Source: Liolophura sinensis
Lineage: Eukaryota; Mollusca; Polyplacophora; Chitonida; Chitonidae
Reading direction: 5' to 3'
Length of the DNA: 64,000 nt
NCBI RefSeq assembly: GCF_032854445.1
Contig: NC_088304.1
Span: 4,464,001-4,528,000 of the forward strand
Shown: in pieces, positions 1-11,529 of the stretch
Position numbering within the stretch: the stretch's first letter is position 1
Layout of the letters: each line of letters begins with the position of its first letter
The notes under the pieces: model-generated
What the model was told of the DNA's origin: nothing
The model's input: the letters and a program-made list of their open reading frames with translations, nothing else
Databases searched by the model: none
Program-made: the position numbers and the translations under genes

Positions 1-648
1 AGCTGTTCTTCCGCGTCTCGTCGCCATTTCCCTACTACGTACTGATAGCTCATATTCACGTCCAGCAAGCCAGCGCGCGTGGTTTCCATAGAGACAAGGA
101 TGTGAGTGGAAAGGAAGTTTATTGCATCACGGTGGAATGTAGTTTTCTTGTTGAAATACCTTTATTAGTACGACCAGTCTACATCCTATCAGGATACTAC
201 ATGGATGTGTTCTGTTATGATATCGATTTGTGATTCTTTTTCTTTGAGCTAGATGTATCACGCCGCGGTCTTCTCTGATCGTCAGACAAGCAGCTAGGAC
301 GTCGCCTCCAGGCATACACCGAAATGTAAGTATATCACACAGTACACCAACATGTGCCATCTATATTAAACACGAACAAGCAAGCACGCCTGGTTCATAT
401 GAAAGATACAAATTTAGGTCAACGTTGTGTAGTCTTGACACGGTTTGGCTATTTGACTAATTTATTTGGTGTTTTAGGGCGCATATTTATACTCAACAAT
501 ATGGCTGCCGAAAAGGAAGGAAAGGAAACCTCATATAGGTCTACCTTATATTTTAGACTATTTGTTACCTGGCCAACCTCATTACGGATATTATGAGACA
601 TTAGTATAGGTAGTAGCCTATAGGGATCCTCTGTCAGATTTAAAGTAT
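1..648. other. No gene seen
   Basis: Short open frames occur here but none has a recognisable domain, splice-site support or coding composition. I see no RNA gene and no clear repeat before the SINE tail that follows. Confidence 0.5.
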
Positions 649-705
649 TAGATTTATTTATTTATTTATTTGATTGGTGTTTTACGCCGTACTCAAGAAT
701 ATTAA
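649..705 (-). mobile_element. SINE family A, 3' tail fragment
   Basis: The reverse complement carries the family's terminal motif (GTACGGCGTAAAACACCAATC) followed by a TAAA-rich tail. Only the last 55 or so bases are present, as expected for a 5'-truncated insertion. Confidence 0.75.
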
Positions 706-770
706 GGTATTAGATAATGTGTAGGCCTATAGACGTCGGCTACGTTCAAGCATCTAAATGTGTACAGGAT

Positions 771-1056
771 ACCATTTTGCGACATTTATATATACAGGCC
801 TACACTATATATACATGGCACCATTTTGCAACATTTACATATACAGGCCTACGATATGTATACATAATACCATTTTACGACATTTACATATACAGGCCTA
901 CACTATATATACATGGCACCATTTTGCAACATTTATATATACAGGCCTACGATATGTATACATAATACCATTTTACGACATTTACATATACAGGCCTACA
1001 CTATATATACATGGCACCATTTTACGACATTTACATATACAGGCCTACGCTATGTA
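771..1056. repeat. Minisatellite, 49-bp unit, about 6 copies
   Basis: ACCATTTT recurs at 771, 820 and 869 and onwards at 49-bp steps. Alternate units differ (ACTATATATACATGGC against GATATGTATACATAAT), so there is a 98-bp higher-order dimer. Because 49 is not a multiple of 3, the same peptide appears in successive frames; these open frames are a by-product of the repeat. Confidence 0.9.
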
Positions 1057-1239
1057 TATGTTCAACAGAAACATGATTCACAAACACGTTACAGTTCACT
1101 ATTTAGTAGGATTGTCGTAAGACACCAATAGCATACATGCTCTACGCACAGTATTATATGCACTGCCATTAAACTTGTTAAACAGGTAGTTCAAGACGTA
1201 TCCAATAACATACACACTTATAATGTTCCACCTCACCTT

Positions 1240-3110
1240 GTACGTCTGTGTCAATACATATCGTATTTTCGCTTGTGTCGCCCTGTAACTACAATTGAAA
1301 CTCAACACGATCGACTCTTTCTGAAGATAAAGTATTTAGACAGTGGCCTTGATTTAATTAACCTACCACGCATCTTTAATGAACCTGATGTTCATAGTGC
1401 TGTGCCTAATTATTTTAATATCCAAGAGCCGCCTTGCATATCCTATGAGTATACAAATCCTATCGCTTCCAAAATTTTCAGTTATTCCCAGGCCATCAAG
1501 GATTTCGATTTGGCGACGTATACTTCTCGCGGCTATAACTGTGATTGTGAATCCTCGGTTTTTACCTACGGCAAATGTAAACATGTCCTGAATGGTGACC
1601 TTAATATTGTCAAGAATCATGATCTAAGGAATCTCTTTGTGAGGGGTCCTAAGTACAGAGAAAAGAGTAATGTCAACATTCGATCAAACAAAAAAAAAAT
1701 ATCATCTCGGCACTTGAGGAGTATGTTAAAAAATGGTCAAAACGGGAGAAAGTGGATTCTTCGTTACTTAACGATTGGCTTAAGATTGTCAAAAAGAAAG
1801 TTAGTTTAACTATACATCGCCTAGACATTGATGCTCTACCTAAAGTTAAACAGGTTCTGAAGGATCCCACTGTGAAAGAAACACTCGCTGACCTTCATAG
1901 TAAATTTGTCATCACTGTAGCAGACAAGGCTCCTAATAATGTCATCTTTATTTGCAAGAATTATTATTATCAAATTCTTGTTCAAGAGCCATGTGTATCT
2001 ACAACGACATCCACGTATTCTGCTACTACATGTTCTCTGGAGGAACTATTTAACAAACACTAAACCTTTCTTAAAGAAAGCGCATAAATATACCTACCCG
2101 TCATGCAGAAATACCACAACTTTACTGGATTCCTAAAATGCATAAATCCCCATACAAGGCTCGATTTATTGCGGGTTCAAGAAGCTGTACCACCAAACTC
2201 TTGTCAACCCTACTTACAAGAACTTACAGCGTTACAAGAAGTTAAGTCATTTTGGAATAAGTATTGTTGTGCCATAACAAAAAATTCAGGTGTCAACTGC
2301 ATGTGGATTCTTAACAACTCCAAACGTCTTACAGAAGAACTTGATGCTCATATGCATATACCGTACAAAGACGTGTCAACATGGGATTTCTCTACTCTCT
2401 ATACTACAATTCCTCACAAAGATCTTATTGAAAGAATATCGTCGTTAATTTCTCTCGGTATTTGCTAAAACAGGTCACCGTTACATTAACGTCAGAAGCA
2501 ACACGGCTTTCTTTAGTTCTACTCTTTATAAAGGTTACCACTCATGGGATGTTACATTATTTATTGAATTGCTTGAATTTCTTATTAATAACATCTATGT
2601 GAAATTCGGAGATACCATTTACCAACAGTGCATATCAGGTCCAATGGGTGCCAATTGTGCGCCTGTTTTGGCAGACCTATACCTGTTTTCATATGAATAC
2701 GACTATATGTAGAAATTACTTAAAAGTAACATCTTTAAAGCTCGATCCTTTTCATTTACCCAGCGGTATATTGTAATATAATATACATATAATCTACTGG
2801 CGGTGAAGGAAATCTATCCACCTTCATTGGATTTAAAGGAGACAACAGATAGTCCTGATGGTACATCTTATTTGGATCTATATTTGTACAAAAACGAACA
2901 AGGTCTCCTTTCACGCTGCCTTTACGACAAAAGGGATAATTTCAAGTTTGATATTGTAAATTATCCTTATTTGGATAGCAATATACCAAAGGGTCCTGCA
3001 TATGGAGTATACATATCTCCCTTATATTATACGTCAGATCTTGTGTTAATTGTGATGATAAAGACTTCAGTATAGCTTTTGACTTATTATACTCGTGATG
3101 TAGTGCTAAA
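1240..3110 (+). mobile_element. Penelope-like retroelement remnant (broken)
   Basis: Scattered reading-frame pieces match the Penelope-like element polyprotein in order: an N-terminal region with a Cys-rich motif (YNCDCESS, then GKCKHVLNGDLNI and a GPKYRE motif), the reverse transcriptase block DFSTLYTTIPH, the block GPMGANCAPVLADLYLF, and a thumb region with SYLDLYLYK, YDKRD and SNIPKGPAYGVYIS. No GIY-YIG endonuclease was recognised downstream. The coding region is interrupted several times and cannot be active, so it is an old copy. The family assignment rests on these conserved blocks. Confidence 0.85.
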
Positions 3111-3289
3111 AAGTAACTGCTTTTCACTGTGCGACAAAAGACATGGTGTTTATTATCAGTGTTGAAGGTAGACGCACGTTTGGACCAATGCTTGACCTCT
3201 GATGTGGTTGTAGTGCTTGACTTTAAACTCGTGACTGTTACTATAGGTATATAGGTTATAACATAGTGCGTTATAGGTTATATCACTGC

Positions 3290-4665
3290 ATATGTCTTCC
3301 TTTCAGTTATCAGGATTTAGCGGTAATCCTTTGTCTTCCTGTCAATTATCAGGATTTAGCAGTGATCCTTCGTCTTTCTTTGAATTATCTGGATTTAGCA
3401 GTGATCCTTTGTCTTTCTCTGAATTATCTGGATTTAGTCGTGATCCTTTGTCTTTCTATCAATTATCAGGATTTAACAGTGATCCTTTGTCTTTCTCTGA
3501 ATTATCTGGATTTAGCCGTGATCCTTTGTCTTTTTATCATTTATCGGGATTTAACAGTGATCCTTTGTCTTTCTTTGAATTATCTGGATTTAGCAGTGAT
3601 CCTTTGTCTTTCTCTGAATTATCTGGATTTAGCCGTGATCCTTTGTCTTTATCTGAATTATCGGGTTTAAACAGTGATCCTTTGTCTTTCTGTCAGTTAT
3701 CAGGGTTTAGCTGTGATCCTTTGTCTTTCTATCAATTATCGGGATTTAGCAGTGATCATTGTCTTTCTATCAATTATCGGGGTTTAACAGTGGTCCATTG
3801 TCTTTCTGTCAGTTATCAGGATGTAGCAGTGATCCTTTGTCTTTCTCTGAATTAGCTGTGATCCTTTGTCTCCCTGTCAATTATCAGGATTTAGCAGTGA
3901 TCCTTTGTCTTTCTGTCAGTTATCAGGATGTAGCAGTGATCCTTTGTCTTCCTGTCAATTATCAGGATTTGGCAGTGATCCTTTGTCTGTCTATTAAGTA
4001 TCAGGATTTGGCAGTGAACGTTTGCCTTTCTGTCAATTGTCAGGATTTGGCAGTGACCCTTTGTGTTTCTGTCAATTATCAGGATTTTGCTGTGGCCTTT
4101 GTCTTTCTGCCCAGTTATCAGGATTTGACAGTGACCCTTTGTCTTCCTGTCAATTATCAGGATTTGACTGTGGCCTTGTCTTTCTGCCAGTTATCAGATT
4201 TGACAGTGACCCTTTGTCTTTCTGTCAATTATCAGGATTTGGCAGTGACCCTTTGTCTTTCTGCCAGTTATCAGGATTTAATAGTGACCCTTTGTCTTTC
4301 TGTCAATTATCAGGATTTGGCTGTGGCCTTTGTCTTTCTGCCAGCTATCAGGATTTGACAGTGACCCTTTGTCTTTCTGTCAATTATCAGGATTTGGCTG
4401 TGGCCTTTGTCTTTCTGCCAGTTATCAGGATTTGACAGTGACCCTTTGTCTTTCTGTCAATTATCAGGATTTGGCAGTGACCCTTTGTCTTTCTGTCAAT
4501 TATCAGGATTTGCAGTGACCCTCTGTCTTTTTGACAATTATCAGGATTTGGCAGTGACCCTTTGTCTTTCTGTCAATTATCAGGATTTGGCAGTGACCCT
4601 CTGTCTTTCTGCCAGTTATCAGGATTTGGCAGTGACCCTATGTCTTTTTGACAATTATCTGAATC
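3290..4665. repeat. Minisatellite, 39-bp unit, about 35 copies
   Basis: The unit is close to GATCCTTTGTCTTTCTCTGA plus ATTATCTGGATTTAGCAGT. Two sequence classes exist: an upstream half with GTGATCC and a downstream half with GTGACCC and GGCAGT or GGCTGT. As 39 is 13 codons, long frames stay open through the array and encode a 13-residue repeat (SDPLSFSELSGFS). Small length changes move the open frame from one frame to another, which argues against a real protein. Confidence 0.92.
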
Positions 4666-4669
4666 TGGA

Positions 4670-7235
4670 TTTCCGTCAACCGAAAGTAACCTACACTGAA
4701 AGGTCTGAACATACGTGTTTTGGCTTTTTAACAATTATTTTGAGGCTTACAAGATCCTTACAGATATATAGATACATGGTGTTATTTACAGGTCACCTTT
4801 TTGCAACTGATAAAAGGTATGACATGGTGTAAACATTTTATCTCAGTTGACCCCAGCGGGCTTGTGCGCTGGTCTTGTGCGCTGGTCTTGTTGGTTTTTC
4901 GGCGACAACCTGGGCTCTGGTCAGTAGAGGGTTTATCATGGGCCAGTAGAGTATTCAATATCTCTGAGCACTCTACGACTTTTAATTTGAGTTGCGCTGT
5001 AGCTCCTGATCTCATGTTTAGCTGAATTAAATACATAGGTATAAAGCATATAAAGCGTATAAAGCTAAAAGTAGTACCGGCACTTATAGTAAAAGAAAAC
5101 TAAAACATGAAGTAAGGTCCATCAGTAAGACAACTGAAAACTATACGTAAAAATACTGTCATTTATTTTTTTAGAGTTTTGAAGAGTTTTGAAAGGTATT
5201 TTAATATTTGAATTCTATGATCCCGATTCCTGATCTTCACCAGAAGGAACGAATATTTGAGAACGTTATTTCATTCTTTTACTAGTGAGTAAAGATAGTT
5301 ATTCCAACATTCAGTGTAGCGACTTTATGTGACTATAGAGTTTCTAAACTCTGATAATATGGTCCATAAAGCCCACCTTAGAATTCAAACGTTTGAACGC
5401 CTTTACCTCTATTTGCAAAAGTCTAAAAAAAGTAAATGAAAATATTTTTATGCTTAATAGATGGAAGTGCTCTGTTAGATGATGCCTACTTCGACTTTTA
5501 GAGGCCTTTTCCTTTAATGGTTAGTATTAGGCCTCATTGGTGTAGAATTACTCAAAATGGTGGGGTATCAAGTCAGAGTCAATAAACTCTTACATGAAAG
5601 CAATGCAGAGGGACCAAGCCCCGGTGACTAATTGTCAACCAATAGAATCCTTGTTTAGGCACTGTAATTCGATGACCACATTATTGACTGTAAACCTCCG
5701 GGAAGACACGCATAGAAGGAACATTGCTTCCATTATATTATTATATTTATTCTAAATAGTGCATGACTAGCAAGGTCACACAACAGGAGGAAACCATCGG
5801 TTCTAAACAAGAGGGATACCAGCATATGAGGGTGACTGAATTTAGTTTGAACGAGGGTCAAATTGATCTCAAATGTGACTGTAGGAAATTAATCAACAAA
5901 TGGTTTCAGCAGTGTAACTTTCGTAGGTATAAGTATGTATGGCCTAAACTTTGACAGTGACCACACTTCCATGAAATGAACGCTGTTACCACCTGTGTAC
6001 ATATCGTCTGACACACATCTGTTACAAAATTTGAACCTATCTGTTACATCATGACGTCACAGTAGCTTTTACCGAGGATTGAATGAAAACTGCATTTATA
6101 TAGTTTTCAGGAGTCTACAATGCGTCTACAATATGTCACCTACATGAGAATATCTTAGCTGGATAAGGGGTCGACATGACGGAAATTATCCGGAAGGCAG
6201 TGATCAACAATGTTGTTGAAAATTGGATCGGTGTGTAGGCCATATTCAGCCGATTTAGTGAGAATTGAAAATCAATTCACTGCCAGTCAAAACTCGTAGT
6301 GGTCAATACGATTTAATGGTTTAGCCTTTTATCCTCTAAGCTGTTAGGACAGACAAATACGTCAAGAATACATAAATCTGGCGTTGCCATGACAGTATCA
6401 TAGGCAATGGTACGTGAAAGCGCCTGACTATCACAACTGCTTGTTGATTCATGCTGTGGATAAACACACGAAAGAGTTTCATAGCCAGGCTCTGGAATTA
6501 TGATCCAGGGACCAGTTGTTTAAAAGTGTAGTTAAAGTTAAGTCAGGTTTAAACCGACGTTTCTAGTCAATAATCGCGAGACCAGTTTCCAAAACAGCGT
6601 TAAACACAATCCACGAAAGAACGAAGAAGGGATATATTTCGTGAGAAATTAGGACGGAATCAGGTAAGCAGTAGCAGTCAACAGTTTTCATTTTAACTGA
6701 CCTCCTCATTTCTATCATTTATATGTAATTTTATGGTGGAATCTCTAATACTATCCTCTTAATTTACTATCCTCATCTATGAAACTAATTAAATCGCTGC
6801 GAGGTTGTCACATTGACTGCCAGATCTTCGGCGGTACCAAGTGCCTCGCCGTTGACAGCCATTTTGAAGTGTAACGTAACCTGCTTCCGGGTTTGAAATG
6901 CAACTGATTTTTGGTATTGAAATCCTCAAGAAAACTCTTAATCCTCAAGGATTTTGTTGGTTGACTAAGCATCCCTGAAGCCTGGTCCGTTTGCATTGTT
7001 TTAATGTCATGCTATGTTAAATGTGATGGCAAGTATTTCTAGCCCAGTCCATGACGTCTAATACATTGCAGTTAACATCAGATTTTTGCTTATCTAATTA
7101 TGCTTAAGCCATGATACTAGGGGGCTTGTAATATGGTACCATTTAATCATTTGCATGACCAGTTAAAATAAAACCCTGAGGTAAATTTACAAGAGGCCGT
7201 ATTTCACCGGTTACATGTGACCATTGGCTAGATAC
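4670..7235. other. Intergenic, no gene seen
   Basis: AT-rich sequence with only short open frames. None shows a domain or convincing splice sites. Apart from a dispersed-repeat copy near 7.0 kb I recognise nothing here. Confidence 0.5.
7015..7135 (-). repeat. Dispersed repeat family Y, copy 1
   Basis: The reverse complement aligns along about 110 bp with copies near 11.4 and 39.8 kb. Shared landmarks in order are a CATGG..TTAAGCA start, TGATGTTAA, a GACGTCA-type segment, CTAGAAT, and a TCACATTTAA end. The family is not one I can name. Confidence 0.6.
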
Positions 7236-7239
7236 CAGA

Positions 7240-7432
7240 CTGTTGTTGCTGCTCTGATTTTACTCACTATGCTACACCTCTATCACACTGTCGTGGCTGG
7301 TCTGGTTTTACTCTGAATGCTGTACGTCTATCACACTGTCGTGGCTGGTCTGGTTTTACTCTGCGTGCTGTACGTCTAACACACTGTCGTCGCTGGTCTG
7401 GTTTTACTCTCTTTGCTGCACGCCTGTAAGTA
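7240..7432. repeat. Short tandem array, 48-bp unit, about 3.5 copies
   Basis: CACACTGTCG recurs at 7284, 7332 and 7380. The unit contains GGTCTGGTTTTACTCT and TGTACGTCTA. A degenerate piece of the same unit appears near 15.16-15.22 kb. Confidence 0.85.
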
Positions 7433-7464
7433 TATTATACAAATGTTTATGGACAGATGTAGTT

Positions 7465-7734
7465 CGGGGCCTCCGTGGCTCAGTCGGTTAAAGCGCTAGC
7501 GCAGCATAATGACCCAGGAGTCTCTCACCAATGCGGTCGCGGTGAGTTCAAGTCCAGCTCATGCTGGCTTCCTCTCTGGCTGTACGTGAGAAGGTTTGTT
7601 AGCAACCTGCGGATGGTCGTGGGTTTCCCCCGGGCTCTGCCCGGTTTCCACCCACCATAATGCTGGCCGCCGTCGTATAAGTGAAATATTCTTGAGTACG
7701 GCGTAAAACACCAATCAAAAAAAAAAAAATCAAT
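7465..7734 (+). mobile_element. SINE family A, full length with target-site duplication
   Basis: A tRNA-derived SINE: the head GGCCTCCGTGGCTCAGTCGG holds an RNA polymerase III A-box-like segment and is followed by a GTGAGTTCAAGTCC B box. The body contains CTCCGTACG-type and CGGATGGTCGTGGG segments. The tail is GTACGGCGTAAAACACCAATC plus poly-A. An 11-bp direct repeat, CAGATGTAGTT, flanks it at 7454-7464 and 7735-7745, which marks a clean retroposition event. Confidence 0.95.
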
Positions 7735-7745
7735 CAGATGTAGTT

Positions 7746-8980
7746 ATACACCTTTAGACAATGACCGCTTCCAACCTAGCATTTAGCAACGGGCGTCTTC
7801 GAAGAAATATTTAACCGCTTTAAAGAACCACTGAAATCCTTCAAAAATGCGAAAGCTTGTCATATTTACATTTGTAATTTTACTGAAAAAGGGAATGTGT
7901 ATTATTGTAAAAACAGGCCACATGACCTTGCAAAAATATGACAACAATCAGTGGTATCGTTTTCATACAAAATGCTATAGTTTTGTGTTCATAAATGGAT
8001 CTTGTTGTTCCAGTCGTCAACTTTCGTTAAATTGAATACTGACAAAAGCAAAAATTCAACGTTGTCAGTTTTACCACGTATTCCTAATGCAGTAATGTAA
8101 TAAACTATCGTGATTCAATGGAACTCGTTTTTAGCTGCCACCAACAGACTAAGCAACCCTTTAAGTTGGTCGTTCGGTCGGCCAAAATGAGGGACATTTT
8201 ATCTCTTCACATAGCCACCAGGCTCATTCGTAGCAAAATATAGGGTGTCATGCCATCTGTTGTCATGCATAGCGAGGGTCATATGTGCTCGGAGCCGTCG
8301 CGGCTGTTGCTCGTTTCGTGATTGCTTTATTATATTTTTACCTTTTTACATCTTATAAACACATTACTTTACTGCGAAAAGTAATCCTGTATACAGCAGA
8401 GAGATTAACACCATCTCATATAAGCACAGTTCCGTTATGCTCCATTCACATGCATGACCTTGCATTATATATAGAGAGCCCGCGCTGTATAACTCACACA
8501 GTATGCGTTTCGGGAAGCAAGAATCGATCCGATAGCGCTGTTCATCTCAGTAACTGTGCGTACACACTCCCTTAATATCTACGAAAGCCAGCAGGACGTG
8601 TGTGAGGATTTTTTATCGGCCGCGTTTATAGAACTTTATAACAGCGTATATATATTGTACTGCCAAGTCACTCCGCAAATCCGGCAGCAAATACAATAGT
8701 AGCTGGGCACTCCGGAAGGTCAGGCACAATTGTATACACGTGGAAAATGTTGGGCGTCTTGTATCGACGCTCAACCGACGCCTTGCACATGTTGAATCGG
8801 ACTGACTGACACCACTGACTGTTTACGAGGTGAGACGATCACTTAAGGACACTTACTTTTTGATAAGGCAGTGTTTAGACGATGCGATTCGGCGTACGAT
8901 TGGTCGTATAGAGTCGAATTTAGTGGAACTAAAAGTCTTTCAGAACCCGCATAAAGACGATGTATAATGATGTTATTACC
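7746..8980. other. Intergenic, no gene seen
   Basis: Short open frames only, no domains or RNA genes recognised. Confidence 0.5.
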
Positions 8981-8984
8981 AGGG

Positions 8985-10870
8985 TATAATGATATAAGAG
9001 TCCATGGTATAAATTAGAGTCCATAGTATATTGATGTTAGGTTCCTTGGTATAATGATGTTTGGGCCCATGGTATAATGATGTTAGGGTTCATGGTTTAA
9101 TGATAATGATCTTAAGGTCCTGGTATAATGGTGTTAGGTTCCATGGTATAATGATGTTTGGGTCCATGGTATAATGGTGTTAGGGTTCATGGTTTAATGA
9201 TAATGATGTTAAGGTCCTGGTATAATGATGTTAGGTTCCATGGTATAATGATGTTAGGTTCCATGGTATAATGATGTGAGGGCTCATGGTTTGATGATAA
9301 TGATGTTAAGGTTCATGGTATAATGATGTTAGGGTCCATGGTATAATGATGTTAGGGTCCATGGTATAATGATGTTAAGGCCCATGGTATAATGATGTTG
9401 GGTTTCTTGGTATAATTATGCGAGGGCTCATGGTATTATATATTAGGGCCCATTGTATAGTGATGTTGGGGCCCAGGGTATAATGCTGTTCGGGCCTATT
9501 GTAGTATGTTGTTGGGATCCATGGTATAATAATGTTAGATTCCATATGGTATAATGAAGTTAAGATCCATGGTATAATCGTTAGGGGGGCCTCTGTGGCT
9601 CAGTTGGTTAGCGCGCTAGCGCAGCGTAATGATCCAGGAGTCTCTCACCAATGCGGTCGCTGTGAGTTCAAGTCCAGCTCATGCTGGCTTCCTCTCCGGC
9701 CGTGTGTGAGAAGGTCTTCAGCAACCTGCGGATGGTGGAGGGTTTCCCCCGGGCTCTCCCCGGTTTCTGCCCACCATAATGCTGGCCGCCGGCGTATAAG
9801 TGAAATATTCTTGAGTACGGCGTAAAACACCAATCAAATCAAAAAAAAAAAAAATAATGGTTAGGTTCCATATGGTATCATGATGTTAGGGTCCATGGTA
9901 TCATGATGTTAGGGCCCATGGTATAATGATGTTAGGGTCCATGGTATAATGATATTAGGGTCTATGGTATAATGATGTTAGGGTCTATGGTATAATGATG
10001 TTAGGGCCCTTGGTATGATGATGCTAGAGTCCATGGTATAGTGATATTGGGCCCCATGGTACAGTGATGTTAGGGTCTATGGTATAATAATGTTAGGTTC
10101 CATGATATAATGTTGTTAGGTTCCATGGTATAATAATGTGAGGGCCCATGGTATAATTATGTTAGAGCCCATTGTATAGTGATGTTGGGGCCCATGGTAT
10201 AATGCTGTTCGGGCCCATGGTAGTATGATGTTAAGATCCATGGTATAATGATGTTAAAATCCATGGTATAATGATGTTACGGTCCATGGTATGATATAAA
10301 TGTCTATGGTATAATAATGTTAGGTTCCATATGATATAATGAGGTTAGGTTCCATGGTATAATGATGTTAGGTTTCATGGTATAATGATATAAGGTCCAT
10401 GGTATAATGGTGCTGGGTTCCATATGGTGTAATGATGTTAAGGTCCATGGTATAATGATGTTAGGCTCCATGGTGTAATGGTGTTAGGTTCCATGGTATA
10501 ATGTTAGGTTCCATATGTTATAATGATGTTGGGGTCTATGGTATAATGATGTTAGGTTCCATGGTGTAATGATATGTTCCATGGTGTAATGATGTTAGGC
10601 TCCATGGTGTAATGATGTTAGGCTCCATGGTGTAATAATGTTAGGTTCCATATGTTATCATGATGTTGGGGTCCATGGTATAATAATGTTAGGTTCCATA
10701 TGATATAATTAGGTTAAGTTCCATGGTGTAATGATGTTATGTTCCATGGTGTAGTGATGTTAGGTTCCATGGTATAATGATGCTAGAGTCCATGGTGTAA
10801 TGATGTTAGGACTCATGGTATAATGATAATGATATTAGGGTCCATTGTATAATGATAGTGGAGTCCATGG
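8985..10870. repeat. Minisatellite, 23-bp unit, roughly 75 degenerate copies
   Basis: The consensus is close to ATGATGTTAGGGTCCATGG plus TATA. Most units keep the palindrome CCATGG. Variants with CCATATGG, GGGCCC or a GATAATGAT insertion are interspersed. The array is interrupted by one SINE at 9592-9854. Confidence 0.93.
9592..9854 (+). mobile_element. SINE family A inserted in the 23-bp array
   Basis: Near full-length copy with the tRNA-like head CCTCTGTGGCTCAGTTGG, the B-box segment GAGTTCAAGTCC, the common tail and a poly-A run. It sits between TAATCGTTAGG and TAATGGTTAGG, a probable target-site duplication made from array sequence. Confidence 0.93.
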
Positions 10871-10979
10871 TAATGGTGTGTGGAAACCTGTTAGAACCTG
10901 TTAGGACCAGCGTAGAACATTATATTGAACATTGTAACCTATACGCGCAAACTATTCAAAACATATACATTGAAACTGC

Positions 10980-11205
10980 GTTTACATTATGATTAGGATT
11001 GTCCCATTTTCTCAACCTTATAGCATATGAAAGAACAACTTTCAGTGCAATTTATGTAAATTTATAATTTGATTTTGGAGACAAACTACAATGACTGGAT
11101 TGGCCAGTTTCTGGGCTTCACAAAAAGTATAATTTGATCAATCAACACAGAATAATATGCTTGAATAATACCTCGCAAGCGTGCGAAAAGTATTACAGTG
11201 ATCTT
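10980..11205 (+). repeat. Dispersed repeat family X, copy 1
   Basis: Aligns with segments near 54.83-55.05 and 58.77-58.99 kb. Common blocks in order: CTTTCAGTGCAATTTATG, TTTGATTTTG, ACAAA..AC, TTGGCCA.TTTC, CACAAAAAGTA, ACACAGAATAAT, ATGCTTGAATAA and a GTGAAAAG-type end. No terminal inverted repeat or coding capacity was recognised. Confidence 0.65.
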
Positions 11206-11414
11206 GTCAATCAATGAGATGTCCGGGGTTGGTATATCCTGTACATCAGTACGGTGTGCAGTACCGGAATTTCTGTTGAATTATGATGGAATAACTGAAT
11301 TATTAGTTTGGGTTATTAGTCAGTGGGGGGCTTGGTGATCAGTCAGGGTTTTGTTCTAGGTTTTTGTTTTCTTCCTGTAAGTGCTTAAATAATAACAAAT
11401 TACATGTCACATGT

Positions 11415-11525
11415 TACATGGGCTTAAGCATAAAAAAATACAGTGATGTTAAGTGCAATTCATCAGGCGTCAAGCTAGAATTACTCAGAATGCCATGTTG
11501 TCATCACATTTAACATGTAAGAACA
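11415..11525 (+). repeat. Dispersed repeat family Y, copy 2
   Basis: Shares CATGG.CTTAAGCA, GTGATGTTAA, GGCGTCA, CTAGAATTACT, ATGTTGTCATCACATTTAA with the copies at 7.0 kb (opposite strand) and 39.8 kb. It lies 200 bp after a family X copy. Confidence 0.65.
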
Positions 11526-11529
11526 CTGA

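Noticed and set aside
758-1131. 120-residue frame
   Set aside because: Translation of the 49-bp tandem repeat in successive frames.
3292-4832. Several open frames of 134-199 residues encoding 13-residue repeats
   Set aside because: They follow the 39-bp minisatellite, move between frames, and lack any non-repeat domain or splice support.
7475-9825. Two frames containing a shared AQRNDPGVSHQCGR-type sequence
   Set aside because: They are SINE family A sequence read as protein.
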